Of a DNA stretch of 64,000 nucleotides, positions 1-9,221 are shown piece after piece. The stretch is taken from positions 248,001-312,000 of the forward strand of contig NZ_RQIS01000005.1 of assembly GCF_003837865.1 (NCBI RefSeq), given 5' to 3'. Each line of letters starts with the position of its first letter. The first letter of the stretch is position 1. This DNA is from Paraburkholderia dinghuensis. GTDB taxonomy: Bacteria > Pseudomonadota > Gammaproteobacteria > Burkholderiales > Burkholderiaceae. The notes beneath the pieces are model-generated. The model saw only the letters and a list, made by a program, of their open reading frames with translations. It did not search any database and was not told where the DNA came from. The position numbers and the translations under genes are program-made.

Positions 1-12
1 AACAATAGCCAT
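1..12 (-). CDS. odhB: Dihydrolipoyl succinyltransferase (E2), first four codons only
   Basis: On the minus strand the last bases of the window read ATG GCT ATT GTT (Met-Ala-Ile-Val). This is how Burkholderiaceae OdhB/SucB usually begins. An AGGAAA ribosome-binding sequence sits a few bases before the ATG. The gene runs out of the window. It lies 149 bases downstream of sucA on the same strand, the normal sucA-odhB order, and encodes the lipoyl-bearing E2 subunit of the 2-oxoglutarate dehydrogenase complex. Only four codons are visible, so the call rests on the start sequence, the RBS and the position after sucA. Confidence 0.75.
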
Positions 13-161
13 TTGAATTTCCTGAATACGTGTCTAGGACGAACCGGTTCGCGCACGTGATGAGTGCGGGAAAGCGCGTGTCAGTTGGTACACGCCTGGT
101 ACACACTTTCCCGGTTCGATTTGCTCTATCTAGCGTGGCAACTGCGGCTTAATACGTTGGC

Positions 162-3026
162 TTACTTCGCGACCTGCGCGCCCTTCAGGCGGCCGAACGC
201 ACCTTCGATCAGCGCCTTCTGCTGCTCGTAGTGCTTCGCGTAGTAGCCGACGGCCGGCGAGGCAGATGCAGGACGGCCGCTGTACGCGAGCTTCTGTCCT
301 TCCTTCATGCCTTCCTTCAGGTGGTGCTCGATGTAGAACCACGGGCCCTGATTCTGCGGCTCGTCCTGCACCCAGACCACTTCGGTCGCGTTGTCGAACT
401 TCTTCATTTCCGCTTCGAACTGCTTGTGCGCGAACGGATAGAGCTGCTCGATACGAAGGATCGCGACGTCGTTCGCATTCGCTTCGCGGCGATGAGCGAC
501 CAGGTCGTAATACACGCGGCCCGAGCAGGCCACGACGCGCTTGACCTTCTTCGGATCGATCGACTCGTCCGTTTCGCTGAGGACCGGCTGGAACGAGCCC
601 TTCGCCAGTTCCGACAGATCCGACACGGCTTCCTTGTGACGCAGCAACGACTTCGGCGTGAAGACGATGAGCGGCTTGCGGAAGAGGCGGATCATCTGGC
701 GACGCAGCAGGTGGAAAATCTGCGCCGGCGTGGTCGGCTGGACGACCTGCATGTTGTGATCGGCGCACAGCTGCAGGAAACGTTCGATACGTGCCGACGA
801 GTGCTCCGGACCCTGACCTTCATAGCCGTGCGGCAGCAGCATCGTGAGACCCGATACGCGGCCCCACTTCACTTCGCCCGACGAGATGAACTGGTCGATC
901 ACGACCTGCGCGCCGTTGACGAAGTCGCCGAACTGACCTTCCCACGCGACGAACGTGTTCGGCTCAGCGGTCGAGTAACCGTATTCGAAGCCCAGCACTG
1001 CCTCTTCCGACAGCACCGAGTCGATCACCGTGAAGTTCGCCTGGTTCTCGCTGACGTTCTGCAGCGGAACGTACGTGCCGTCGTTCCAGCGCTCGCGGTT
1101 CTGGTCGTGCAGCACCGCGTGACGGTGCGTGAACGTGCCGCGGCCCGAGTCCTGGCCCGTGAGACGCACGGCGTAGCCCGAAGAAACCAGCGACGCGAAC
1201 GCGAGGTGCTCGCCCATGCCCCAGTCGAGCTTCGCTTCGCCCTGGCCCATCACACGACGGTCCTTGATGACGCGCTCGACGAGCGGGTGAACCTTGAAGT
1301 TCTCCGGAATCGTCGTGATGCGTTCTGCGAGGCGCTTGAGTTCGGCGAGCGGCACAGCCGTGTCGGCAGCATCGGTCCACTTGCGGTTCAGGAACGGCAT
1401 CCAGTCCACCGCGTACTTGCTCTTGTAGTTCGAGAGCACCGGGTCGACCGTGTGATGGCCTTCGTCCATCGCCGCGCGGTATTCCTTGACGTAGTTGTCC
1501 GCGTCGGCTGCCGTGATCACGCCCTGCTGCACGAGCTTCTCGGCATACAGCGCACGGGTGCCCGGGTGCTGCGCGATCTTCTTGTACATGAGCGGCTGCG
1601 TGACCGCCGGCGTGTCCTGCTCGTTGTGACCCAGCTTGCGGAAGCAGACGATATCGACGACGACGTCCTTATGGAACTGCATCCGGAAGTCGATGGCGAT
1701 CTGCGTGGCGAGCACGACGGCTTCGGGATCGTCGCCGTTCACGTGCAGCACCGGCGCTTCGATCATCTTGACCACGTCGGTACAGTAGAGCGTCGAGCGC
1801 GCGTCACGCGGGTCCGACGTCGTGAAACCGATCTGGTTGTTGATGACGATGTGCAGCGTGCCGTGCGTGCCGTAACCGCGCGTCTGTGCGAGGTTCAGCG
1901 TTTCCATCACGACGCCCTGGCCCGCGAAGGCCGCGTCGCCGTGGATCTGGACCGGCAGCACTTGCAGGCCGTTGTCGTCGCCACGGCGGTCCATACGGGC
2001 CTTGGCCGAGCCTTCGACAACCGGGTTGACGATTTCGAGGTGCGACGGGTTGAACGCGAGCGACAGGTGGACCGGGCCGCCTTCGGTCGCCATATCGGAC
2101 GAGAAACCCTTGTGGTACTTCACGTCGCCTGCCGGCAGGTCGTCGACGTGTTTGCCTTCGAATTCGGCGAAGAGGTCAGCCGGCATCTTGCCGAGCGTAT
2201 TGACCAGCACGTTCAGGCGGCCGCGGTGGGCCATGCCGATGACGATTTCCTGCACGCCCTTGGCGCCTGCGTGGCGTACGACTTCATCCATCGAGGCGAT
2301 GAAGCTCTCTCCGCCTTCGAGCGAGAAGCGCTTCTGGCCGACGTACTTGGTATGCAGGAAGCGCTCGAGGCCTTCGCCAGCCGTCAGGCGCCGCAGGATG
2401 TGCTTCTTCTTGTCGCTGGAGAAGTTCGGGGTCGAGCGGATCGACTCCAGACGCTCTTTCCACCAGCGCTTCTGTTCCGGATCGCTGATGTACATGTATT
2501 CGGCACCGATCGTGCCGCAGTACGTATCGCGCAGACCCTTGACGATCTCGCGCAGCGTCGCACGCTCGAAACCGAAGTACAGGTTCGTCGCGCTGAACGT
2601 CTGGTCCATGTCGGCTTCGGTGAAGTCGTAGAACGCAGGCTCGAGCTCGGGGATATTCGGACGTTCGCGGCGCTTGAGCGGATCGAGGTTGGCCCATTGC
2701 GAGCCAAGGAAACGATACGCGCCGATCAGCGACTGAACGTAGACTTGCTTGCGCGCCGTGGCGAGATCTTCGCCGCCGCCGCGCGGGAGGAATGCGTTGG
2801 CCTTGGCACGCTGGGCAAACGACTCGACGATCGGCCCGTGGGCGACGTCGCTGTCGGCCGTGCCACTCGACGACGGCACGTTTTGCAGTGCGTCGAAGTA
2901 TTCACGCCAGGTGTCCGGAACGGACGCGGGGTTATCAAGATATGCTTCGTATAGCTCTTCGACATACGGAGCATTACCGCCGAACAGGTAGGAGTTCAGC
3001 TGGAACTGCTTCATCGTTTCCGACAT
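162..3026 (-). CDS. sucA: 2-oxoglutarate dehydrogenase E1 component
   Basis: The 954-residue protein is the thiamine-diphosphate-dependent decarboxylase (E1) of the 2-oxoglutarate dehydrogenase complex. It converts 2-oxoglutarate and hands the succinyl group to the E2 lipoate in the cytoplasmic TCA cycle. The N-terminus (MSETMKQFQLNSYLFGGNAPYVEELYEAYL) is the typical E1o E2-binding segment. The central part has the HRGRLNVLVN and GDAAFAGQGVV motifs of the ThDP fold, and the C-terminal transketolase-like domain carries the AHRGRLN-to-QDSGRGTF order expected of the family. Length matches the family (about 930-960 aa). The ATG is preceded by an AAAGGTGAG ribosome-binding site. It heads an operon with odhB. 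A nested inverted repeat about 120 bases upstream may be an operator. Confidence 0.98.
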   Translation of the reverse strand: MSETMKQFQLNSYLFGGNAPYVEELYEAYLDNPASVPDTWREYFDALQNVPSSSGTADSDVAHGPIVESFAQRAKANAFLPRGGGEDLATARKQVYVQSLIGAYRFLGSQWANLDPLKRRERPNIPELEPAFYDFTEADMDQTFSATNLYFGFERATLREIVKGLRDTYCGTIGAEYMYISDPEQKRWWKERLESIRSTPNFSSDKKKHILRRLTAGEGLERFLHTKYVGQKRFSLEGGESFIASMDEVVRHAGAKGVQEIVIGMAHRGRLNVLVNTLGKMPADLFAEFEGKHVDDLPAGDVKYHKGFSSDMATEGGPVHLSLAFNPSHLEIVNPVVEGSAKARMDRRGDDNGLQVLPVQIHGDAAFAGQGVVMETLNLAQTRGYGTHGTLHIVINNQIGFTTSDPRDARSTLYCTDVVKMIEAPVLHVNGDDPEAVVLATQIAIDFRMQFHKDVVVDIVCFRKLGHNEQDTPAVTQPLMYKKIAQHPGTRALYAEKLVQQGVITAADADNYVKEYRAAMDEGHHTVDPVLSNYKSKYAVDWMPFLNRKWTDAADTAVPLAELKRLAERITTIPENFKVHPLVERVIKDRRVMGQGEAKLDWGMGEHLAFASLVSSGYAVRLTGQDSGRGTFTHRHAVLHDQNRERWNDGTYVPLQNVSENQANFTVIDSVLSEEAVLGFEYGYSTAEPNTFVAWEGQFGDFVNGAQVVIDQFISSGEVKWGRVSGLTMLLPHGYEGQGPEHSSARIERFLQLCADHNMQVVQPTTPAQIFHLLRRQMIRLFRKPLIVFTPKSLLRHKEAVSDLSELAKGSFQPVLSETDESIDPKKVKRVVACSGRVYYDLVAHRREANANDVAILRIEQLYPFAHKQFEAEMKKFDNATEVVWVQDEPQNQGPWFYIEHHLKEGMKEGQKLAYSGRPASASPAVGYYAKHYEQQKALIEGAFGRLKGAQVAK

Positions 3027-3142
3027 TTACGCTCACCTTTCTTCGAGTTTCTCGAGAAATAGCGGGTTACTCAACCTTCCGCGCCACGGCCTGACCGTTT
3101 AGCGGATTGCGAATCAAGTCTGCTTGGAAGGACCTAAATCAT

Positions 3143-3187
3143 GCATCCGCGGAGGATATCACATAAGTGATATCCCCTAAAGGATGC
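3143..3187 (-). promoter_or_regulatory. Nested inverted repeat upstream of sucA, candidate operator
   Basis: A perfect 9-bp inverted repeat, GGATATCAC (3154-3162) and GTGATATCC (3167-3175), is separated by four bases. It is enclosed by a second inverted repeat, GCATCC (3143-3148) and GGATGC (3182-3187). The element lies about 120-160 bases before the sucA start, in a non-coding region, and is the right size for a dimeric repressor. The regulator is not identifiable from sequence. A GntR- or TetR-type protein would fit the symmetry, but this is inference. Confidence 0.5.
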
Positions 3188-3284
3188 AATGCGGCACAGG
3201 ATCGCACGCAAACCCTTTGTACATGGGCCTTTGCGGCGATTGCGACACACTCTTTCTGCACCGCAACACAATTCCCGCCGGACG

Positions 3285-3313
3285 CAAAAAAGCCGCCCCC
3301 ATAGGGGCGGCTT
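3285..3313 (-). terminator. Intrinsic terminator after typA
   Basis: A 10-bp GC-rich stem (AAGCCGCCCC at 3290-3299 with GGGGCGGCTT at 3304-3313, four-base loop) is followed on the minus strand by a run of six T. It lies 51 bases beyond the typA stop codon and fits a rho-independent terminator that separates typA from sucA. Confidence 0.85.
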
Positions 3314-3363
3314 CCTCGCTGCGTCCTTACTTGCATTGCGGTGCGCAAAATCGCTGGCCCGAC

Positions 3364-5190
3364 TTAATCGGCAGCGCCTTCGCGGCTCGCGCGGCGACGC
3401 TCGTGTTCCTTCAGGTGGCGCTTGCGCAGACGGATCGACTGCGGCGTCACTTCCACGAGTTCGTCGTCGTCGATGAATTCGACGGCGTATTCGAGCGACA
3501 TCTGGATCGGCGGAACGAGGCGCACGGCTTCGTCGGTGCCCGACGCGCGGACGTTGGTCAGCTGCTTGCCCTTGATCGGATTCACGACGAGGTCGTTGTC
3601 GCGGCTGTGGATGCCGATGATCATGCCTTCATACAGCGCGTCACCCGGCTTCACGAACATGCGGCCGCGGTCCTGCAGCTTCCACAGCGCGTAGGCAACA
3701 GCCGCGCCGTCGTCCTGCGAGATCAGCACGCCGTTGCGGCGCTCGCCGAGCGTACCTTCCTTGATCGGACCGTATGCGTCAAACACGTGGCTCATGAGGC
3801 CCGTACCACGCGTGAGCGTCATGAACTCGCCCTGGAAGCCGATCAGGCCACGTGCCGGAATGCGGTATTCCAGACGCGTGCGGCCACGGGCGTCCGAGGC
3901 CATGTCGAGCATTTCGCCCTTGCGGCGGCCCAGCTCTTCCATCACGCCGCCCTGGTGGGCGTCTTCGACGTCGACGGTCAGCATTTCGTACGGCTCCTGC
4001 TTTACGCCGTCGACTTCGTGCAGCACCACGCGCGGACGCGACACGGCCAGCTCGTAGCCTTCGCGGCGCATGTTTTCGATCAGGATCGTGAGGTGCAGCT
4101 CGCCGCGGCCCGACACTTCGAACGTGGTTTCGTCGCCGGTGTCTTTCACGCGCAGCGCGACGTTGTGGTTCAGCTCCTTCGTGAGACGGTCGCGGATCTG
4201 GCGGCTCGTCACGAACTTGCCTTCCTTGCCCGCGAGCGGCGACGAATTCACGAGGAAGTTCATCGTGAGCGTCGGCTCGTCCACCGTGATCATCGGCAGG
4301 GCTTCGGGGTTGTCGACCGCGCAGATCGTGGCGCCGATGCCGATGTCTTCAATGCCGTTGATCAGCACGATGTCGCCGGCTTCCGCCGATTCGACCTGCA
4401 CGCGCTCCAGGCCGCTGAACGACAGCACCTGGTTGATCTTGCGGTTCATCACCTCGCCTTCCGGGCCGAAACGCAGCGCCACGGGCTGGCCCGGCTTGAT
4501 GCGGCCGCGCTTGATGCGGCCCACGCCGATACGGCCGACGTAGGTCGAAAAGTCGAGCGACGTGATCTGCAGCTGGAGCGGACCTTCCGGATCGGCGTCG
4601 CGCACCGGCACGTGTTCGAGGATCGCCTCGAACAGCGGGCGCATGTCGCCGTCGCGCGCATCTGCGCTGAGCGACGCGTAGCCGTTCAGGCCCGACGCGT
4701 ACACGACCGGGAAGTCGAGCTGCTCTTCGGTCGCGCCGAGCTTGTCGAACAGATCGAACGTCTGGTTGATGACCCAGTCGATGCGCGCGCCCGGACGGTC
4801 GATCTTGTTGACGACGACGATCGGCTTCAGGCCGAGCGCGAGCGCCTTCTTCGTGACGAAGCGCGTCTGCGGCATCGGACCTTCGACGGCGTCGACGAGC
4901 AGCAGCACGGAGTCGACCATCGACAGCACGCGCTCCACCTCGCCGCCGAAGTCGGCGTGGCCCGGGGTGTCGACGATGTTGATGTGGGTGCCTTCGTACT
5001 CGACCGCGCAGTTCTTGGCGAGAATCGTGATGCCGCGCTCTTTTTCGATGTCGTTCGAGTCCATGACACGTTCGGCGATCTGCTGGTTGTCGCGGAAGGT
5101 GCCGGACTGGCGCAGCAGTTGGTCGACGAGCGTGGTCTTGCCGTGGTCGACGTGGGCAATGATGGCGATGTTGCGAAGGGCGCGGGACAT
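3364..5190 (-). CDS. typA: Ribosome-associated GTPase TypA/BipA
   Basis: The 608-residue translational GTPase is related to EF-G and LepA. It binds the 70S ribosome and assists 50S assembly, particularly under cold or stress. The G domain is intact: P-loop AHVDHGKT at residues 12-19, switch segment [21 protein letters not shown], and VNKIDRPGA for guanine recognition. Domain II, the EF-G-like domains III and V, and the TypA-specific C-terminal domain (ending in a basic [13 protein letters not shown] stretch) follow in order. Length matches E. coli BipA (607 aa). It is monocistronic: an intrinsic terminator follows and about 460 bases of non-coding sequence precede it. Confidence 0.98.
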   Translation of the reverse strand: MSRALRNIAIIAHVDHGKTTLVDQLLRQSGTFRDNQQIAERVMDSNDIEKERGITILAKNCAVEYEGTHINIVDTPGHADFGGEVERVLSMVDSVLLLVDAVEGPMPQTRFVTKKALALGLKPIVVVNKIDRPGARIDWVINQTFDLFDKLGATEEQLDFPVVYASGLNGYASLSADARDGDMRPLFEAILEHVPVRDADPEGPLQLQITSLDFSTYVGRIGVGRIKRGRIKPGQPVALRFGPEGEVMNRKINQVLSFSGLERVQVESAEAGDIVLINGIEDIGIGATICAVDNPEALPMITVDEPTLTMNFLVNSSPLAGKEGKFVTSRQIRDRLTKELNHNVALRVKDTGDETTFEVSGRGELHLTILIENMRREGYELAVSRPRVVLHEVDGVKQEPYEMLTVDVEDAHQGGVMEELGRRKGEMLDMASDARGRTRLEYRIPARGLIGFQGEFMTLTRGTGLMSHVFDAYGPIKEGTLGERRNGVLISQDDGAAVAYALWKLQDRGRMFVKPGDALYEGMIIGIHSRDNDLVVNPIKGKQLTNVRASGTDEAVRLVPPIQMSLEYAVEFIDDDELVEVTPQSIRLRKRHLKEHERRRASREGAAD

Positions 5191-5357
5191 AGGAACCTGG
5201 GTACAGTTAGGTGCGCAAGGGGGCGTCGGGCATCACTATTCGGGAGCGCTACGACTTCGATGCCCCGACGTTGATACCCCATTCGTCCGCTGTCATTGGC
5301 CCGGCGCCGGATGGACCGGCACAACCCGAGGCAAAAGCACACTCTTGGGAACCTGAA

Positions 5358-5363
5358 ATTATA
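5358..5363 (-). promoter_or_regulatory. Candidate -10 box for typA
   Basis: The minus strand reads TATAAT, about 170 bases before the typA start, inside an unusually AT-rich patch. No good -35 hexamer is seen at 16-18 bases, so this is a weak assignment. The rest of the typA-marR gap (5191-5582) shows no credible gene. Confidence 0.35.
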
Positions 5364-5582
5364 GCATGTGCAGATGACTCTCTCTGACACATGTCTTCAC
5401 GGCGCCCTGCAATGCAATGGAGGGCGTGGCGGAATAACGGCGATGAACGCGTGGGGATGAAGTGCGGTGGGGCAAAGACGGGGCGAAACCAACTATTAAC
5501 CCCACTGGTACCGGGGATTTTCCCATACGACCCCAAGATGATTAAGCCCCGATTCTGCAAAGGTTTTTCAGCAAACGCGTAA

Positions 5583-5619
5583 TTGACGCTTGCCGCGTCA
5601 AGTAACCGCACTCTATAAT
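5583..5619 (+). promoter_or_regulatory. marR promoter with overlapping inverted-repeat operator
   Basis: A consensus TATAAT -10 box lies at 5614-5619, with TTGCCG as -35 at 5590-5595 (18-base spacer). A perfect 7-bp inverted repeat, TTGACGC (5583-5589) and GCGTCAA (5595-5601) with a five-base spacer, overlaps the -35 element. A 19-bp palindrome of this shape over a promoter is the usual operator for MarR repressors. It suggests that the product of the next gene represses its own efflux operon. Confidence 0.6.
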
Positions 5620-5655
5620 CCCTGCCTGGTCAACCATTGCAGGCGCAGCAGAATC

Positions 5656-6174
5656 ATGACGGACCCGACACCTACACCACTGTCCGAAGTCGTCGAATAC
5701 GACTTCGGAGAAAGCGTCGGCTATCTCATCTCGCGCGTGAAATCGACCATGTCGAACCTGATCAACCAGCGCACCGTCGCCGAGTTGGGCGTGACGGTTC
5801 AGCAGGCAAGCGTGCTGTTCATGGTCGCGAGCGGCAAGTGTGTGCTCGCCGCGGAACTCGCGCGCGAGTACGGGATCGACGCGAGCGCCGTGACGCGCCT
5901 CGTCGACCGGCTGGAAAAGCGGGGGCTGCTCAAACGCGTGCGTAGTTCCGAGGACCGCCGCGCAGTGCGCCTCGCGCTCACGACCGAGGGACAGTCCATC
6001 GCCGCGCGTATGCCGGCGATCTTCACCGGCATCGCCGCAACGCTCCTGAACGGCCTCTCGCCCGAGGAAGTCGGCTTCCTGAAGAGCATGCTGCGGCGGG
6101 TACTTGCGAACGGCTGCGAGGCCAGCCAAAACACAAATCAAAACCCAGGCCAGAACGCGCCCACCAATTCATGA
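5656..6174 (+). CDS. MarR-family transcriptional regulator of an efflux operon
   Basis: About 172 residues from the ATG at 5656; a TTG 66 bases upstream is in frame but falls inside the promoter and operator, so it is rejected. The protein has the winged-helix MarR fold: helix-turn-helix around VTVQQASVLFMVASGKCVLAAELAREYGIDASAVTRLVDRLEKRGLL and wing VRSSEDRRAVRLALTTEG. MarR proteins bind palindromic DNA as dimers and are released by phenolic or drug ligands. The outer-membrane factor, adaptor and MFS pump follow on the same strand, so it is very likely their local repressor. The C-terminal tail is Asn/Gln-rich and probably disordered. Confidence 0.93.
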   Translation: MTDPTPTPLSEVVEYDFGESVGYLISRVKSTMSNLINQRTVAELGVTVQQASVLFMVASGKCVLAAELAREYGIDASAVTRLVDRLEKRGLLKRVRSSEDRRAVRLALTTEGQSIAARMPAIFTGIAATLLNGLSPEEVGFLKSMLRRVLANGCEASQNTNQNPGQNAPTNS

Positions 6175-6260
6175 CGGGGCAATCAAATTTGAAAGCGTCG
6201 CAAAATAAAATCGCTGCAGCGTCCAGTATCACTTTCACTTCTCACGCGTCGAGACGAGCA

Positions 6261-7850
6261 ATGAACTCCCCTTTCATGTCCCGGATAGCGCTATCACGGC
6301 CAGTGTCGTGCCGGGCTGCCGTTGCCGCCGCGGTAACGGCGTTGGCCCTTTCGGGATGCGTGAACTACTTCGGCATCCGGAGCGACAAGACCATCGCCCA
6401 GCCGCAGCAGTTCGAGACCTCGCAGAGCATTCCCTCGCAGGGCGGCCAGTGGCCCAGGCTCGAGTGGGCCAACCAGTTCGGCGACCCGCAGTTGCCGAAG
6501 CTGATCGACGAAGCGCTCGAAGGCAGCCCGACGATCGCACAGGCGCAGGCTCGCATCGCCAAGGCGTCGTCGTACATCGAGTCGTCGAGGTCCGCGCTCT
6601 TCCCGAAGGCCAGCGCGAGTTACTCATGGACCCGCGAACTGTACTCGGCCAACGCGCTCTTCCCGCCGCCCTACGGCGGCACGTGGTATAGCGAGAACAA
6701 TGTGCTCGCGAGCGCCTCCTGGGACCTCGACCTCTGGGGCAAGAACCGCCAGCGCCTCGCGCAGGCGGTCTCCACACAGAGAGCCACGCTCGCCGACATG
6801 CAGCAGGCGCGCATCACGCTCGCCGCCTCGGTCGCGCGCACCTATAACCAGCTCGCGCAGCTTTACGCGCTACGTGACATCGCGGTGAGCGAGATCGACA
6901 ACCGCAAGACGATCGGCACGATCACGAACGGGCGCGTCGTAGCGGGCCTCGACACCAACGTCGAACGTCAGACCGCGAACGGCAACATCGCGACGAGCCA
7001 GGCGAACCTCTCGCAGATCGACGGCCAGATCGAGTCGGTGCGCTACCAGCTCGGCGCGCTGCTCGGCAAGGGCCCGGACCGCGGCCTGCAGATCGCGCAG
7101 CCGGTGCTGAACCCCGCTGCCAACCTCACGCTGCCCGACAACCTGCCCGCCGACCTCGTGTCGCGCCGCCCGGACATCGTCGCGGCACGCTGGCAAATCG
7201 AAGCCGCGATGCACGACGTCAAGGAAGCCAAGGCCGAGTTCTATCCCGACGTGAACCTCGCGGCGGGCTTCGGTTTCGATGCATTCGGCTGGGGCAAATT
7301 CCTGACCTCGTCGAGCCGGCAAATTCAGTTCGGCCCGGCAATCCATCTGCCGATCTTCGACGCGGGCGCGCTGCGGGCGCAGCTGAGAGGCCGTTACGCC
7401 GACTTCGAACTCGACGTGGCGAACTACAACCAGACGCTCATCGGCGCGTTCCAGGACGTCGCGACCCAAGTGTCGTCGATCCGCTCGGCCGACCGGCAGC
7501 TCGTCGACGCACAGCGCGCGCTCGACGCATCGACGAATGCGTTCCAGCTCGCCGTGATCCGCTACAAGGCGGGCCTCTCCGAACAGCTCCAGGTCCTCAA
7601 CGCCGACCAGAACCGCCTCGCGGCCGAACAGACCGTAGCGAACCTGAAGGCCCAGCGGCGCGACGACCAGATGGCGCTCATCAAGGCGCTCGGCGGCGGC
7701 TTCGACGCACAAAGCTCGGACCTCGTGCCACCGACCGAAATCGGCAGCGAGGCGAAGGGGCCGAACGGTGCGCCGTGGAGCGGTGTGCCGTGGAGCGGCA
7801 CGATGGTGCCCGCCCAAAGCGCAACGGCGGCAGCAACGCCGTCGAACTGA
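6261..7850 (+). CDS. NodT-family outer-membrane efflux lipoprotein
   Basis: About 529 residues from the ATG at 6261. This start puts a lipoprotein signal directly at the N-terminus: basic region, hydrophobic core, and lipobox ALSGC with Cys33 as the lipidated residue. Two outer-membrane-efflux (OEP) repeats follow, with the family motifs SWDLDLWGKNRQ and LVSRRPDIVAARWQIEAAMHDVKEAKAEFYPDVNL. It forms the trimeric TolC-like channel for the adaptor and pump encoded next. The C-terminal tail repeats GAPWSGVPWSGTMVP and is low complexity. An alternative start at 6171 would overlap marR and bury the signal peptide, so it is not used. Confidence 0.95.
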   Translation: MNSPFMSRIALSRPVSCRAAVAAAVTALALSGCVNYFGIRSDKTIAQPQQFETSQSIPSQGGQWPRLEWANQFGDPQLPKLIDEALEGSPTIAQAQARIAKASSYIESSRSALFPKASASYSWTRELYSANALFPPPYGGTWYSENNVLASASWDLDLWGKNRQRLAQAVSTQRATLADMQQARITLAASVARTYNQLAQLYALRDIAVSEIDNRKTIGTITNGRVVAGLDTNVERQTANGNIATSQANLSQIDGQIESVRYQLGALLGKGPDRGLQIAQPVLNPAANLTLPDNLPADLVSRRPDIVAARWQIEAAMHDVKEAKAEFYPDVNLAAGFGFDAFGWGKFLTSSSRQIQFGPAIHLPIFDAGALRAQLRGRYADFELDVANYNQTLIGAFQDVATQVSSIRSADRQLVDAQRALDASTNAFQLAVIRYKAGLSEQLQVLNADQNRLAAEQTVANLKAQRRDDQMALIKALGGGFDAQSSDLVPPTEIGSEAKGPNGAPWSGVPWSGTMVPAQSATAAATPSN

Positions 7851-7927
7851 GACCGCACCCGCACGATTAATACAGCCTCGATCGAATCATCGACCGAACA
7901 GCAAGAGAGAACCCGGAGATCATTTCC

Positions 7928-9193
7928 ATGAGCACCCCCCAGCAACCGGCAGCCAATCCGCAGCCGAGCGCAGGCAACGGCAAGCGCCGCCGCATGATGA
8001 CGATGCTGATCCTCGTCATCGCGATTGCAGCCATTGCCTACGGCCTCTATTACTTCCTCGTCGCCCGTTTCTCGGAAAGCACCGACGATGCCTACGTGAA
8101 CGGCAACGTCGTGCAGATCACGCCGCAGGTGACCGGCACGGTCGTCGCGGTGAAGGCCGACGACACGCAGACCGTCAAGGCCGGCGACCCGCTCGTGCTG
8201 CTCGACCCTGCTGACTCGCGCATCGCGCTGCAGCAGGCCGAAGCCAATCTCGCGCAGACCGTGCGCCAGGTGCGCGGTCTTTTCGCCGGCGACAGCCAGT
8301 ACCAGGCCCAGGTCGCAGTGCGCCAGGCCGACCTCTCGCGCGCGCAGGACGACCTGCGCCGCCGCATGCAGGTCGCGCAGACGGGCGCCGTTTCGCAGGA
8401 AGAAATCTCGCACGCACGCGATGCCCAGCGAAGCGCCGAAGCCGCACTGGAAGCCGCGCAGCAACAGCTCGCCGCGAACCGTGCGCTGACCGCGAACACG
8501 ACCATTTCCAACCATCCGAACGTGCTGGCCGCCGCTGCGAAGGTCCGCGACGCGTACCTCGCCAACGCGCGCAATACGCTGCCCGCGCCGGTGACGGGCT
8601 ACGTCGCGAAGCGCTCGGTGCAGGTCGGACAGCGCGTCGCGCCGGGCACGCCGCTGATGTCGGTCGTGCCGCTGAACGCTCTGTGGGTCGACGCGAACTT
8701 CAAGGAGGTGCAGCTCAAGCACATGCGCGTCGGCCAACCGGTCGAGATGAGGGCCGATGTGTACGGTTCGTCGGTGGTCTATCACGGCACGGTGGCGGGC
8801 TTCTCGGCGGGCACGGGCTCGGCCTTCTCGCTCTTGCCAGCGCAGAACGCGACGGGCAACTGGATCAAGGTCGTACAACGCCTTCCGGTGCGCATCTTGC
8901 TGGATCCGGCTGATCTCGAGAAGCACCCGCTGCGTATTGGCCTCTCGATGACGGTAGACGTGAACATCAAGGACGACACGGGCAGCCAGCTCGGCAACGC
9001 GCAAAACACCGTCTATGAGACGGATGTGTTCGACAAGTACGGCAAGGAAGCCGACGACACGATCGCTCGCATCATTGCGGAGAATGCCGGCACCAATGCG
9101 TCCGGTTCGGGTCAAGGCGCGGGTAAGAGCACGAACAAAAGCGCTGGCAAGGCGACGGTGTCGTCGGCCCCGCACGCAGCCAAAGTGATGTAA
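7928..9193 (+). CDS. emrA: EmrA-type membrane-fusion protein (HlyD family)
   Basis: The 421-residue periplasmic adaptor is anchored by one N-terminal transmembrane helix (about residues 23-45, MMTMLILVIAIAAIAYGLYYFLV). The family motif STDDAYVNGNVVQITPQVTGTV opens the biotinyl-lipoyl-like domain. A coiled-coil hairpin (about 95-205) follows, then the second lipoyl half (NTLPAPVTGYVAKRSVQVGQRVAPGTPL) and a beta-barrel. EmrA proteins link MFS pumps to an outer-membrane channel. The C-terminus is a Gly/Ser/Lys-rich extension (GSGQGAGKSTNKSAGK). It is third in the marR operon. A GGAGA ribosome-binding site precedes the ATG. Confidence 0.95.
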   Translation: MSTPQQPAANPQPSAGNGKRRRMMTMLILVIAIAAIAYGLYYFLVARFSESTDDAYVNGNVVQITPQVTGTVVAVKADDTQTVKAGDPLVLLDPADSRIALQQAEANLAQTVRQVRGLFAGDSQYQAQVAVRQADLSRAQDDLRRRMQVAQTGAVSQEEISHARDAQRSAEAALEAAQQQLAANRALTANTTISNHPNVLAAAAKVRDAYLANARNTLPAPVTGYVAKRSVQVGQRVAPGTPLMSVVPLNALWVDANFKEVQLKHMRVGQPVEMRADVYGSSVVYHGTVAGFSAGTGSAFSLLPAQNATGNWIKVVQRLPVRILLDPADLEKHPLRIGLSMTVDVNIKDDTGSQLGNAQNTVYETDVFDKYGKEADDTIARIIAENAGTNASGSGQGAGKSTNKSAGKATVSSAPHAAKVM

Positions 9194-9221
9194 GCCGCAC
9201 GAGCCCACAAGAAGCGAAGTA

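Noticed and set aside
231..2954. Long open frame (about 900 codons) antisense to sucA
   Set aside because: Codon usage and composition (Arg/Asp/Val/His-rich) are those of a shadow frame of a GC-rich gene; sucA on the opposite strand is unambiguous.
5249..5611. Minus-strand frame of 120 codons between typA and marR
   Set aside because: Overlaps the marR promoter region and has no recognisable features.
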